Position numbers and translations under genes: made by a program. Positions 35,101-43,432 of a DNA stretch of 64,000 nt are shown in pieces. Source of the DNA: Streptomyces profundus. Its GTDB lineage: Bacteria; Actinomycetota; Actinomycetes; Streptomycetales; Streptomycetaceae. Where the stretch lies: contig NZ_CP082362.1 in the NCBI RefSeq assembly GCF_020740535.1, forward strand, positions 3,160,501-3,224,500, read 5' to 3'. Below the pieces are notes generated by a model, which saw nothing but the letters and a program-made list of their open reading frames with translations, searched no databases and was not told the origin of the DNA. Each line of letters opens with the position of its first letter. Within the stretch, counting starts at the first letter, position 1.

Positions 35101-35412
35101 CCCGTCGGCCTCGGGCCGCACCTCGATCTCGGCCCAGCCGGCGACGACCCGGCCGCGTTTCTCCAACCGGCAGACGCCGGGCCGGTGTTCGGTGGGCGGC
35201 TGCCAGCGCACGACGTCCATCGGATCGTCGAAGGCGGCCCGTCCGATGCCGGTGCGGGCGACGACGGTGGTGCCGGTCCTGGTCTCTCCTGGCGGCCGGA
35301 CGGCGATCCTGGTCAGCGGCGTGTGGGCGGCGTGCAGCCGCCAGTCCGTGAGACGCCGCCACGCCTCGTCGGCCGGCAGCGACGACCGGCGTTCGACGGT
35401 GAAGAGGGCCAC
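34972..35412 (-). CDS. SRPBCC-fold (START-like) protein
   Basis: The 146-residue protein begins MALFTVERRSSLPADEAWRR and reads as a typical SRPBCC domain (WRLHAAHTPLTRIAV, GWAEIEVRPE). Family members bind lipids or polyketides. It is monocistronic and convergent with the membrane protein gene. Confidence 0.8.
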   Translation of the reverse strand: MALFTVERRSSLPADEAWRRLTDWRLHAAHTPLTRIAVRPPGETRTGTTVVARTGIGRAAFDDPMDVVRWQPPTEHRPGVCRLEKRGRVVAGWAEIEVRPEADGSAVVWREEARVRGMPRRLLDAPTAWAGRLLFGRLVRALLRDP

Positions 35413-35521
35413 GGGCCGATGGTAGGAGACGGAGGGGAGGAGACGACGGAGGGTTGGCGGGGAAGGCCACCGGATGGCGTGATTTCGCTACACTGCGTCA
35501 ATCGATCACCACGGGGGCTCA

Positions 35522-36244
35522 ATGGACGGGAGCACACCGTCGGAGGGTGTCAGGGTTCCCTTCTTCCAGGACCGTGTCCCCTTTCTCGCCTGCCTGGAGG
35601 ACGGGGAGCGGGCGGAACTGCTCGCGCTGGGCCCCAAGGTCGCCTACAAGGCGCGCACCGAGGTCATCAGGGAGCACGACCCGTCTTCCCATGTGCAACT
35701 CATCGTCAGGGGCCGCCTGATGGTGACGGCCGGCTCCCCCAACGGCTATGTGGCGCTGCTGGCGCTGCGGCGTCCCGGGGACGTGGTCGGGGAGTCGGCG
35801 GCGTTGACGGGGCGCGTCAGGTCGGCGACGGTGACCACGTTGGAGGCGGCCGAGTGTGTGCTGGTCAGCCGGGAGGGCTTCCTCGACTTCCTCGCCCGGC
35901 GCCCCGGCGCGCACCGCAAGCTCAGCGCGCTGCTGGTCGACCGGGTCAGGGCCGGCGACCGCAGGGCGCTTGAGCTGGCCTCGCTGACCGTGCGGGAGCG
36001 GTTGGCGGTGCTCCTGCTCGATCTGGCTCGTTCGCACAGCGAACGCACCGAGGCCGGGCTGTTGTTGACGGTGCCGCTGAGCCAGCAGGAGCTGGCCGGG
36101 TCGGTCGGCGCTTCGCGGGAGGCGATCGTGCGGCTGCTGGCGGAGCTCCGCGCCAGCGGCGTGCTCGTGACCGCGCGGCGGAAGATGTGGTTACGCCGGC
36201 CCGAGGTGCTGCGCCGGATCGTGGGCGACGAGGGCAGGATCTGA
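35522..36244 (+). CDS. Crp/Fnr-family regulator with cNMP-binding domain
   Basis: The 240-residue protein has a cNMP-binding beta-roll with the phosphate-binding cassette GESAALTGRVRSATV near residue 83. This keeps the Glu and Arg that contact cyclic nucleotides. A Crp-type HTH follows (LSQQELAGSVGASREAIVRL). It lies 156 nt upstream of a nucleotide-cyclase-like gene and a Pycsar-type effector, so a cyclic nucleotide ligand is plausible. Confidence 0.9.
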   Translation: MDGSTPSEGVRVPFFQDRVPFLACLEDGERAELLALGPKVAYKARTEVIREHDPSSHVQLIVRGRLMVTAGSPNGYVALLALRRPGDVVGESAALTGRVRSATVTTLEAAECVLVSREGFLDFLARRPGAHRKLSALLVDRVRAGDRRALELASLTVRERLAVLLLDLARSHSERTEAGLLLTVPLSQQELAGSVGASREAIVRLLAELRASGVLVTARRKMWLRRPEVLRRIVGDEGRI

Positions 36245-36400
36245 CCGACGGGCCGCGGCCCGCGCCTCGTTGTGCGTCATCGGTCACAGTTCGTCTGCGT
36301 CCCTTTCCCTAGAGGCGAACCCACTCCCGCCGCCACGCTGCTCTTCCCACAGCGAAACGGCGCCCGCTCCAGCGGGCCCGGCGAGAGGGAGGGGCCCGAC

Positions 36401-37219
36401 GTGGCGGAACCACCGCGCCAGAACATCCTGTTGGTCGATATCAAGGGCTCGGGCCGGGGCGACGACGTGGTCCGGCGGGTGCGGCGGCGCCAGATGTACG
36501 AGACGGTCGCGTACGCCCTGGAGGCCGCCGAGGTGGGCACGGCCGACCACCGCGTGGAGGACCGTGGCGACGGCGTCCTGGTGCTGGTGAGCGCGGGCGT
36601 GTCGAAGGTGGGTCTGCTGCGCGCCGTGCTCGCCGAGATCCCGGCGCGGCTGCACGCCTACAACCGGCTGGCGGACGAGAGCGCCCGGGTGCGGCTGCGC
36701 GTGGTGCTGGCGGCGGGCGAGGTCGCGCTGGACGAGGGGCCAGGCGTGCTGGGGGGAGCGGTCGGTCGGGACCTGGACCAGGCGTTCCGGCTGCTGGACG
36801 GCGACCCGCTGCGGGAGGCGCTGCGCCGCCGCAGGGGCCGACCCGCCGGCCTGGAGGACGCGCTGCTGTGTGTCTCCGACGCGGTGTTCCAGGGCGTGGC
36901 ACGTCACGACCACCGTGGCATCCGTAGTGACGCGTTCCAGCCGATCACCGTGCCGGGGAAGGAGGGGCTGGTGCGCGGCTGGGTGTACGGGGTGGGCGCC
37001 CCCCGGGCCGGGGAGCGGACGAGGGACACCCCGGAGCCGGCCGGGGCCGAGCCCGGCCGGGCGGCCGTCGAGGCGCCTGAGACGGCTACGGCTGCGGCGT
37101 CTCGCGGCGGCTGTGTGGCCGGGGACGTCCATGGCGTCCCGGGTGGCCGGGTCGGCGGGGATGTCGTCATGCGTGACAAGATCGTCGGCCAGCGGCGGAG
37201 CCGGGGTGAGCGGCCATGA
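36401..37219 (+). CDS. Class III nucleotide-cyclase-like protein, candidate Pycsar cyclase
   Basis: The 272-residue protein begins VAEPPRQNILLVDIKGSGRG. It has two acidic metal-site motifs in cyclase order: LLVDIKGSG near residue 12 and EDRGDGVLVLV near residue 55. VRLRVVLAAGEV and GGAVGRDLDQAFRLLD follow, where class III cyclases carry their base and ribose contacts. The C-terminal third is disordered and Pro/Ala rich. The GTG start follows GAGGGAGG. The next full-length gene is a Pycsar-type membrane effector, so a pyrimidine cyclase (PycC-like) is the best hypothesis; activity and base choice are unproven. Confidence 0.7.
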   Translation: MAEPPRQNILLVDIKGSGRGDDVVRRVRRRQMYETVAYALEAAEVGTADHRVEDRGDGVLVLVSAGVSKVGLLRAVLAEIPARLHAYNRLADESARVRLRVVLAAGEVALDEGPGVLGGAVGRDLDQAFRLLDGDPLREALRRRRGRPAGLEDALLCVSDAVFQGVARHDHRGIRSDAFQPITVPGKEGLVRGWVYGVGAPRAGERTRDTPEPAGAEPGRAAVEAPETATAAASRGGCVAGDVHGVPGGRVGGDVVMRDKIVGQRRSRGERP

Positions 37220-37326
37220 CGGCGCCGGAGGCGAAGCCGGCGGGCAGCGCCAGGCCCGGGCCGGGCGGCGCGGCGGGGCGGGGCGGGCGCACGGCGGGGC
37301 GGGACCCGGAAGGCGGCCCCCGATGA
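37216..37326 (+). CDS. Possible 36-aa translationally coupled small ORF
   Basis: The frame starts at an ATG overlapping the cyclase stop (ATGA) and ends in a TGA overlapping the effector ATG (ATGA). The peptide is Gly/Ala/Arg/Pro rich (MTAPEAKPAG, GGRTAGRDPEGGPR) and has no known match. The double ATGA arrangement suggests coupling of cyclase and effector translation; chance in GC-rich DNA is possible. Confidence 0.35.
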   Translation: MTAPEAKPAGSARPGPGGAAGRGGRTAGRDPEGGPR

Positions 37327-37823
37327 CCCGGGAGTTCCCGAACGATCTGGCGGAGCAGTTGCTCAGGGAGGTCCGGGTGGAGATCGCCAGGGCCGACTCC
37401 AAGGCGGCCCTGCTGGTGGCGGCGCTCGGGCTCGGCGCCGGGCTGTTCGGCGGGATGACGACGAGCGGCGACTGGTCGCCCGGCTCCCTGGCCGTTGCCG
37501 GCCGGGTGTCGTGGTGGTTCGGCGTGCTGGCCCTGATCGTGGCGCTGGCCGCGTTCCTGCTGGCCGTGGCGCCGCGCTTCGGGCCGGACGACTGGACGTC
37601 GGAAGCGCCGCTGACCTACTTCGGCGACATCCACCGGGCGGCGCGGCGGGGGGAGTTGCGCCAGGCGCTGACGGCCACCGAAGCGGCGTCCGAGGCCCGG
37701 CTGGTCAAGGCCCTGGAGTTCAACAGCCGGATCGCGTCGATCAAGCTCCGCTGGGTTCGGCACGGCCTGATCGCGGTCGCCGCCGGCGTGCTGCTCATCT
37801 CGGGCGCCCTGCTCACCGGTTGA
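37323..37823 (+). CDS. Pycsar-type transmembrane effector (PycTM-like)
   Basis: The 166-residue protein has an N-terminal helix with VEIARADSKAALLVAALGLG, then membrane segments (~residues 25-45, 62-85, 142-164) around a helical cytoplasmic region. This matches the PycTM/Pycsar effector layout, in which the D-K-A helix leads into the membrane. In Pycsar systems cUMP or cCMP made on phage infection triggers such effectors to damage the membrane. Coupling to the cyclase-like gene supports that role, but phage defence is not shown here. Confidence 0.75.
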   Translation: MTREFPNDLAEQLLREVRVEIARADSKAALLVAALGLGAGLFGGMTTSGDWSPGSLAVAGRVSWWFGVLALIVALAAFLLAVAPRFGPDDWTSEAPLTYFGDIHRAARRGELRQALTATEAASEARLVKALEFNSRIASIKLRWVRHGLIAVAAGVLLISGALLTG

Positions 37824-37853
37824 GGCCGGGGCGGCGTCCGTATCGGCGGTGGC

Positions 37854-38063
37854 GTGGTGCTGCTCATCTTCCTCTGCCTCTGCGCGATCGTGGTCGCCGG
37901 CGTGCTGACCATGCCGTGGCTGGTCGTGCCGATGCCGGTCAGCCCGTATGTGGTGGCCGCCGCCGGCCGGGCCGGCACGGCGGAGTCGCTGCTGAGCACC
38001 CATCCGAGCCTCACCAAGCGGCTGGAGCGCCTGGTCGGCCATCTGCCGCCGCCGACTCGCTGA
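37854..38063 (+). pseudogene. M48 metalloprotease C-terminal remnant
   Basis: The 69-residue frame has one membrane segment (LIFLCLCAIVVAGVLTM) and ends with AESLLSTHPSLTKRLERLVG. This resembles the STHPxxxxRIxxL tail of HtpX/Ste24-type M48 proteases. The HExxH catalytic domain is absent, so it is a remnant or a small stand-alone tail-like protein. M48 proteases often neighbour Pycsar-type effectors in actinobacteria, from memory. Confidence 0.45.
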
Positions 38064-38175
38064 GCGGCCCCCGCGGCCGGTTGACTTCAACCACGGTTGA
38101 ACTTCTACCGTGCTGTCGTGGCGCCGCTCGAAGTCGTCGGGGCGTGGCCGTCGCAGCCAAGGAGGAGATGGGACC

Positions 38176-38769
38176 GTGGTGGACCAGCAGATTCGTCTCG
38201 AAGTGATCATCGGAAGCGTGCGGGAGGGCCGGGTCGGCTCGGCGGTGGCCTCCTGGTTCGCCGAACGGGCCCGCGAGCAGAAGGAGTTCGACGTCGGCCT
38301 GCTCGACCTGGCGGACCATGAGCTGTCCGACAGGCTCTCGGCGAACCCGCCGCGGGCGACCAGGGAGGCGCTCGCCGAGATCACGCCCCGGCTCGCCGCC
38401 GCCGACGCCTTCGTCGTGGTGACGCCCGAGTACAACCACAGCTATCCGGCGGCGCTGAAGACGGCCATCGACTGGCACCACGAGGAGTGGCAGGGCAAGC
38501 CCGTCGGGCTGGTCTCCTACGGCGGGCTGTCCGGCGGGCTGCGGGCGGCCGAGCACCTGCGGCAGGTGTTCGCCGAGCTCAGCGCCACCACCGTGCGGAA
38601 CACCGTCAGCTTCCACCGGTCCAGCGCGCGGGACCACGGCCCCTGGGACGACTTCGGCGACGCCGGTGACCAGGACGCGGCCACCGCCGCCAGGGTGCTG
38701 CTGGACGAGCTCGGCTGGTGGGCGCTCGCCCTGCGCGACGCGCGCGCCGCCCGCCCCTACCCGGCGTGA
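38176..38769 (+). CDS. NADPH-dependent FMN reductase
   Basis: The 197-residue flavodoxin-like protein has an FMN-binding loop (IIGSVREGRVGSAVASWF) and the family motif TPEYNHSYPAALKTAIDW. The GTG start follows AAGGAGGAG; a second GTG one codon later is equally possible. It would reduce FMN or quinones in the cytoplasm. It stands alone and is convergent with the next gene. Confidence 0.88.
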   Translation: MVDQQIRLEVIIGSVREGRVGSAVASWFAERAREQKEFDVGLLDLADHELSDRLSANPPRATREALAEITPRLAAADAFVVVTPEYNHSYPAALKTAIDWHHEEWQGKPVGLVSYGGLSGGLRAAEHLRQVFAELSATTVRNTVSFHRSSARDHGPWDDFGDAGDQDAATAARVLLDELGWWALALRDARAARPYPA

Positions 38770-38779
38770 ACCCGGCGCC

Positions 38780-39805
38780 TCATCCGCCCCCGTAGCTCTC
38801 GGCGACGGCGGCGAACGCGGCCTTCGGCTCCCAGGGCAGGCCGGGGTAGGTGGTGCCGTGCCCCTGCGCGAGGACCTTGACGATGCCGAGGCTCGCGAGG
38901 TCAAGGTCGAGCCGGGGGTCGCCGTCGGGGCGGTGCGGCAGGTTGTCGAGGGCGAAGAGGAAGACGAATGTCGCGTCGACGCCCTCGGCCTCGAAGATCT
39001 CCAGCAGTTCGCGCAGGTAGGCGGCCTGTCCCGCCTCGTCGCGGTCGAAGGGGCCGGTCAGCCTGACGGGTTCGCCGGCCGCGTCGTGTTCCAGGATCTC
39101 CATGCTGCGCGGCGCGCGGTCGGCCGCGCCGCGCCAGGTGGCGGTGCCGAACCCGGTGATCGCGACCGGTTTGCCGCCGGCGACGAGGGATCGCACACCG
39201 TCCCGGAACCGGTCGGCCACCTCGGCCGAGCGGATGAGCTCGACGGCGACGATGTCGAACAGCTCCCAGTCGACCCGCTCGAAGGGGATCGCCGCATAGG
39301 TGACGGGGCCGTGGAACGTGCGGCGCACCAGGCGGACGGAGCGCCGCAGGAAGGCGTTGAGCCGCTCGCTCGCCTCGGCGATCCGCTCGGCCCTGCGCCC
39401 GGGATCCGCCAACAGCCGGGCGAGTCGCTCCGCCACGCTGTCGCCCTCCACGAACCCCCGGTTCATCAGGGTGAGTTCGACCCCGGCCACCAGCACCACC
39501 TCGGCCCCTTCGGCGCGCAGCCGCTCGGCCCTGGCCGCGCAGTCGGCGAAGAGGGCCAGCATCGCCTCGGCGTCCAGTTCGAGCGGGTAGGGCGAGAACC
39601 AGACCTCAAGGCCGAGTCGGGCGGCGGCGCGCGCCGCCAGCTCCAGCCGGTCCGGATCGCCGCCGGTGATCTGCACGGCGGTGCAGTGCAGATCGTCCCT
39701 GATGATCGCCAACTCCCTGGCGACGCGCGCCGGATCGAAGGTCGGGCGCGAGCTGCCGCCCTGCCGCACGAAGCCGGTGTCATAGGTCATTCCTCTGGCC
39801 CGCAT
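38780..39805 (-). CDS. TIM-barrel-like protein of a family often named abortive infection protein
   Basis: The 341-residue protein begins MRARGMTYDTGFVRQGG and contains AVQITGGDPDRLELAARA, VWFSPYPLELDAEAML and VTYAAIPFERVDWELFD. This suggests a glycosidase-like barrel without familiar catalytic motifs. I recall the family being labelled abortive phage infection protein in Streptomyces, a label with weak support. The ATG with GAAGGGA was chosen. It is divergent from a TetR gene, with a clear operator between, so it is the likely target of that repressor. Confidence 0.75.
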   Translation of the reverse strand: MRARGMTYDTGFVRQGGSSRPTFDPARVARELAIIRDDLHCTAVQITGGDPDRLELAARAAARLGLEVWFSPYPLELDAEAMLALFADCAARAERLRAEGAEVVLVAGVELTLMNRGFVEGDSVAERLARLLADPGRRAERIAEASERLNAFLRRSVRLVRRTFHGPVTYAAIPFERVDWELFDIVAVELIRSAEVADRFRDGVRSLVAGGKPVAITGFGTATWRGAADRAPRSMEILEHDAAGEPVRLTGPFDRDEAGQAAYLRELLEIFEAEGVDATFVFLFALDNLPHRPDGDPRLDLDLASLGIVKVLAQGHGTTYPGLPWEPKAAFAAVAESYGGG

Positions 39806-39857
39806 GTCGAAGGTCCCTTCTCTCATCTGGACGGGAGGAGACCGTACGCCCAAAACT

Positions 39858-39885
39858 TGCGTGCGCGCAATATTGCGTCCACGCA
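39858..39885. promoter_or_regulatory. Palindromic operator between the TetR and barrel-protein genes
   Basis: A 28-bp site has arms TGCGTG/CACGCA and an inner perfect 12-bp palindrome CGCAATATTGCG, all on one dyad axis at 39871/39872. It lies 22 nt before the TetR start and 52 nt before the divergent gene, ideal for repression of both. Confidence 0.75.
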
Positions 39886-39907
39886 CCTTCGCTGGCATGC
39901 TGGGCGC

Positions 39908-40534
39908 GTGACAGGCAACCGCGACCCGGGGCTTCGCGAGCGGAAGAAGCGGGCCACCAGGGAGGCGCTGCGCACCGCCGCGCTGCGCCTGGCGCTGGAG
40001 CACGGCCCCGAACAGGTCCGCGTCGACGACATCGCCAGGGCCGCCGGCGTCTCGCCGAGGACGTACAACAACTACTTCTCCAGCCGCGAGGAGGCCATCG
40101 TCGCCGCCGTCCTCGCCGACCGGGACGCCCGTGTCGCGGGCGCCGTGGCGTCGGCGCCGGCCGGGATCGGCCTCGCCGAGGCGGTCATCGAGGCCGTGGT
40201 GGCGCAGTACACCGACCCCCCTGGCCACGGCCGGGAGTTCCTGCGGCTGCTCGCCAACAGCCCCCACCTCCGGGCCTGTTACGCGGATGCGGCGAGCTCG
40301 CTTGAGGAGCCGCTCGCCGAGGCGATCGCGGCGCGCGCGCCCGACGCGGGCGGGGTGCGGAGCCGGGTGCTCGCCGCCGGGGTGGCCGCCGCCGTCCGGG
40401 TCGCGGTGCGCGCCTGGATCACGCCGGCCGCCGAGGGGCTGGTGGTGGCCACCGGATCACTGCCCGACGGGCTGAGAGCGGCACTGGCCGTGCTCGCCCC
40501 CGCGCTCGACGCCGCCGAGCGGCCCCCGCGTTGA
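39908..40534 (+). CDS. TetR-family repressor
   Basis: The 208-residue protein has an N-terminal TetR HTH (TREALRTAALRLALEHGPEQ, DDIARAAGVSPRTYNNYF) and a C-terminal helical ligand domain. It likely controls itself and the divergent barrel-protein gene through the operator described between them. The GTG start was chosen at VTGNRDPGLRERKK. Confidence 0.92.
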   Translation: MTGNRDPGLRERKKRATREALRTAALRLALEHGPEQVRVDDIARAAGVSPRTYNNYFSSREEAIVAAVLADRDARVAGAVASAPAGIGLAEAVIEAVVAQYTDPPGHGREFLRLLANSPHLRACYADAASSLEEPLAEAIAARAPDAGGVRSRVLAAGVAAAVRVAVRAWITPAAEGLVVATGSLPDGLRAALAVLAPALDAAERPPR

Positions 40535-41517
40535 CCCCGGGTGCCACCGGCGCCCGCCTCGGGGGAATTCGCGGTAGCGATCGGCGGGCGGAGGGCTTTC
40601 CCGCTGGGAAGCGCGGAAAAAAACGGGAGGAGAACGAGAGAAGAACCGAGCGGGCGCCGGCGAGGAACCCAAAGGCCCCCGCGGAAAACCCGGCAGGAGC
40701 CGTCGGAAACTATCGGGAACCGTGGGGAAAGGGGCTCGATAAGTGCGGTAATAGGCCGGCGAAGAGGCTCGCCCCACCCTCGACGGGAGCCCGGTCCCGC
40801 CACCCCCACCCGGCGTGACGGCCAAGGCGGCCGGCGCCGGCCCCCCGACGGCCGCGCGGCCGAAGTACCCGATCACCCGCCCTGCGCCAACTCTCCTGCC
40901 AGTAACGGGACTTAGTATGAGATCTCAGCAATGGTGAAGCGATTCCTCAGGCAAAGATTCCCTAAAGCTCGTGTGCCATCCGATGATGCGACAACCGCGT
41001 CGCCGACCGCATCGCGGGCCTCGTCTCCGCAGGTGACTACGGGTGCGGGCGGCCAGTTCGCCCCGTTCCGAGGAGCGTCACACCCCCTCTCACCCTCCCG
41101 GACCCCGGCCGAGTCGACGCCGCCGGCGGCACGGCGCCGCGTCACCACAAGCGGAACCGCTCGCTCCCAGGCAGGTGGCCGAACCCGGCGACCTCCGGGC
41201 CGCGCTCACATCACTACTTTCCGCCACGGCCCGTCAGGCAGCGGTCAATTCCTCAAAAAAGCCCACAAAGAGGGGGGAAACAAGGGCCCGGGGTCACGGA
41301 GGCGGCATCGGGTGCCACACCCAGTAGCAACTGTCTGGCCCCCCTTGACGAGGTCCGTCAGTCTCGAAGATCGTGGGTCAGCCCTTCTACGCACGGCGAG
41401 TTCGCGGCCGTTGTACGGTCCGATCACAGTTTTGCCAGCGTCCCGCGCGCCAGTGGGGCATGCAGCACCAGTCCGCGGTTGACCGGCCGTAGTCATGCAC
41501 GCTGGAGGGGGAGGGCT
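40535..41517. other. ~1 kb without convincing genes
   Basis: This stretch has lower and patchy GC, a purine-rich block (about 40590-40680) and short open frames with no family-like composition. No tRNA, repeat array or good promoter was found. It may be a remnant of transferred DNA beside the zinc-ribbon and HTH genes, but nothing shows that directly. Confidence 0.5.
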
Positions 41518-42177
41518 GTGCCAAGCGAGCTATGTCGATCCACATCATGCCGAAGCACACGAAATACAGCCGCGGGGGACAGCAGAACAAGGGCAGGCGA
41601 AGGGGTCTTCTTATGCCCGGCCTGCCGAAAACGCCTCGCACATGATTTGCTGCAATTACCGACGTTGTACTCCGACTGCCACCGGGGCTCGGGCCCCGAA
41701 GTGGTACGCGTTATACGAAAAGCCCCTCGTAAGAGCGCCACAAACGACTCGATGAATCCCGCCGCCGCCGAGATACGATCCACGATCCGCAACGTGCTGG
41801 CCTCTTGGGGCGGACTGGTCGCCGAAGAACGCCGACTGGCGCCGCCGACCCGGGACATACCGACTCTCGCACGCTTTCTGGGCCGCCACATCGAATGGCT
41901 GGCCCGCCATCCCGCCGCCGGCGACATGGTGGACGAGATCCGGGATCTCACCCGCCGAGCACGCAACATCGCCTACCCGAACAACGTCCGCCGTGTCCCG
42001 ATCGGCGGCTGCCCCGACGACGGCTGCGCGGGCGAGTTGGTCGCCCTGATACGGCGTCAGGACGACGTACTGCCATCCGAGATCGTCTGCACCGTCTCCC
42101 CCAGCCACTCATGGCCCGTCACCTGGTGGACCAGGCTTGCCCGCCAGATACGCACAAGGCAAGGAGAACGTGCTTGA
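41518..42177 (+). CDS. Zinc-ribbon hypothetical protein of a Streptomyces phage-like family
   Basis: The 219-residue protein has N-terminal cysteines (LCRSTSC, LCPACRKRLAHDLLQLPTLY) suggesting a zinc ribbon. A helical domain (LVAEERRLAPPTRD, RARNIAYPNNVRRVPIGGC) and later cysteines (PDDGC, IVC) follow. This resembles a widespread Streptomyces family near phage-like HTH genes. The GTG start with GGAGGGGGAGG was chosen over an ATG 78 codons later, because the upstream part carries the zinc motif. The function is unknown. Confidence 0.7.
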   Translation: MPSELCRSTSCRSTRNTAAGDSRTRAGEGVFLCPACRKRLAHDLLQLPTLYSDCHRGSGPEVVRVIRKAPRKSATNDSMNPAAAEIRSTIRNVLASWGGLVAEERRLAPPTRDIPTLARFLGRHIEWLARHPAAGDMVDEIRDLTRRARNIAYPNNVRRVPIGGCPDDGCAGELVALIRRQDDVLPSEIVCTVSPSHSWPVTWWTRLARQIRTRQGERA

Positions 42178-42365
42178 ACGGTAAGAGCGCGGTTGCCGGC
42201 CTCACCGCCGACGACATAGCCGGCGTCTGGCACATTCCCAAGGGCACGATCTACCGGTACGCCCACAAGTACCGATGGCGGCGCTACACCTACACCGGCC
42301 GCGCCTACTACCACCCCGAGGACGTCTCGGCGACGCTCGACGAGTTGGCCAAGGAGGGACGTTAG
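42174..42365 (+). CDS. Small helix-turn-helix protein, excisionase-like
   Basis: The 63-residue protein begins at a TTG that overlaps the previous stop, with AAGGAGAA seven nt upstream. It has a winged-helix-like sequence (LTADDIAGVWHIPKGTIYRY). Such small proteins pair with the preceding zinc-ribbon family. They may bind DNA; no integrase is adjacent. Confidence 0.7.
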   Translation: MNGKSAVAGLTADDIAGVWHIPKGTIYRYAHKYRWRRYTYTGRAYYHPEDVSATLDELAKEGR

Positions 42366-42589
42366 CCTACCCCACCGACAACCTCCCACCGCGTGAGCCG
42401 CGTTGGTCCCTTCGGTCCCGACCGCGCGTGACATCGGCGGTTCGCCCTCCTCCCGCTGTCGCCGCGTCACCCACCGGGAGTGTGCCCGAGCCGACCGGGC
42501 CCATGGCCCGCGTCACCGGATGTCTCCGTCATCTTCGCGATCTCCGCCGTCTCCGCGATTCGGACACGACGCCGTTTCCAGCGCCCACG

Positions 42590-42635
42590 CCGACCCCGTG
42601 CCCCCGCTTCGGCCGAAGTGGGGGCACGGGGTCGG
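42590..42635. terminator. 46-nt near-perfect palindromic hairpin
   Basis: Two 23-nt arms meet with no spacer and differ at only one base, which forms a G-T pair. T-rich sequence follows (TTTATTC). It lies downstream of the HTH gene and upstream of the meroterpenoid cluster and should end transcripts from the left. Confidence 0.8.
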
Positions 42636-42761
42636 TTTATTCGACGGTTTCCCGGGGCAACCCCTTGCGCCTCAGCGACCCGTGAACCCCTCCGATCTTG
42701 TGAACCGGTTGGCTGGAGGGCCACATGAGTCAACCGAAGACACAGGAGCCACAGAAGAGTC

Positions 42762-42790
42762 TTGACACCCTGCACTGAAGAACATATAAA
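42762..42790 (+). promoter_or_regulatory. Sigma-70/HrdB-type promoter before the meroterpenoid cluster
   Basis: A perfect -35 TTGACA and a -10 TATAAA are separated by exactly 17 nt, inside the only AT-rich patch nearby. Initiation near 42797 would give a ~630-nt leader before the THN synthase gene. Confidence 0.65.
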
Positions 42791-42796
42791 TATACT

Positions 42797-43432
42797 GGTA
42801 ACCCTGACTCCGCCCTTATGCCCCCGGCACATGCCTCAATTCCATTCGCCCGCCGGGCACTTGGGCGACCGAGGCGGAGATCACCTCGCCGGAGCGGGGT
42901 AATTCCCACCAACTCCCGGGCTCCCCGGGAATTGGCGCGCCCGGCGCGCGTTCCCGTGCCATGCCCGTGGCCGTGGGGCCCCGTGGTCTCCCCGCCGTTC
43001 ACCCGAGGTCCACGGGCGTGCGGCCCCGGCGGCCACCTGTCATGGCGCGAGCGCGTCGCACCTGCCATGACCTCCCTCCCACCAGGGGGGATCAGCGCGA
43101 CCCACCAGTCCAACCCGCGGGGCGGCGACCGGCCGACGAGGCCGGCCCTTTCGCCGTCCCGCTCCTCGTGTGCCCGAAGACCTCCGCGTGCCCGCAGGAC
43201 TCCGGGCCCCGGAAAACCCTCGGGGACAGCCAACCGACCGACACCGGCGACAGGAGCCACGGTCCCGTTTGCATTTCCGGGAAACCGCCCGCGAGTTCTC
43301 GGTGGAGCACTCCGGAAATGCATCTCCGTAACGGCGTTACAGCTGACGTGCTGCGGATGGTCCGCAGCATCGGAAGACTGCGAGAAAGACTCTCACGCAA
43401 AAGGTAGACTCCAAAGAAAGTAGATTCTAGAC
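42797..43432 (+). other. Long leader/intergenic tract before the THN synthase gene
   Basis: No convincing coding frame is seen; open frames here have Arg/Pro-rich shadow composition. The last 40 nt before the start codon are AT-richer (AAAGAAAGTAGATTC) and may hold a second promoter or a binding site. No clear riboswitch-like structure was recognised by eye. Confidence 0.5.

Noticed and set aside
40931..41482. 183-codon plus-strand frame in the 40.5-41.5 kb gap
   Set aside because: Low-complexity Ser/Pro/Arg composition, no ribosome site and no family-like blocks.
42818..43423. 201-codon frame upstream of THN synthase
   Set aside because: Arg/Pro-rich shadow composition and no ribosome site; treated as leader sequence.
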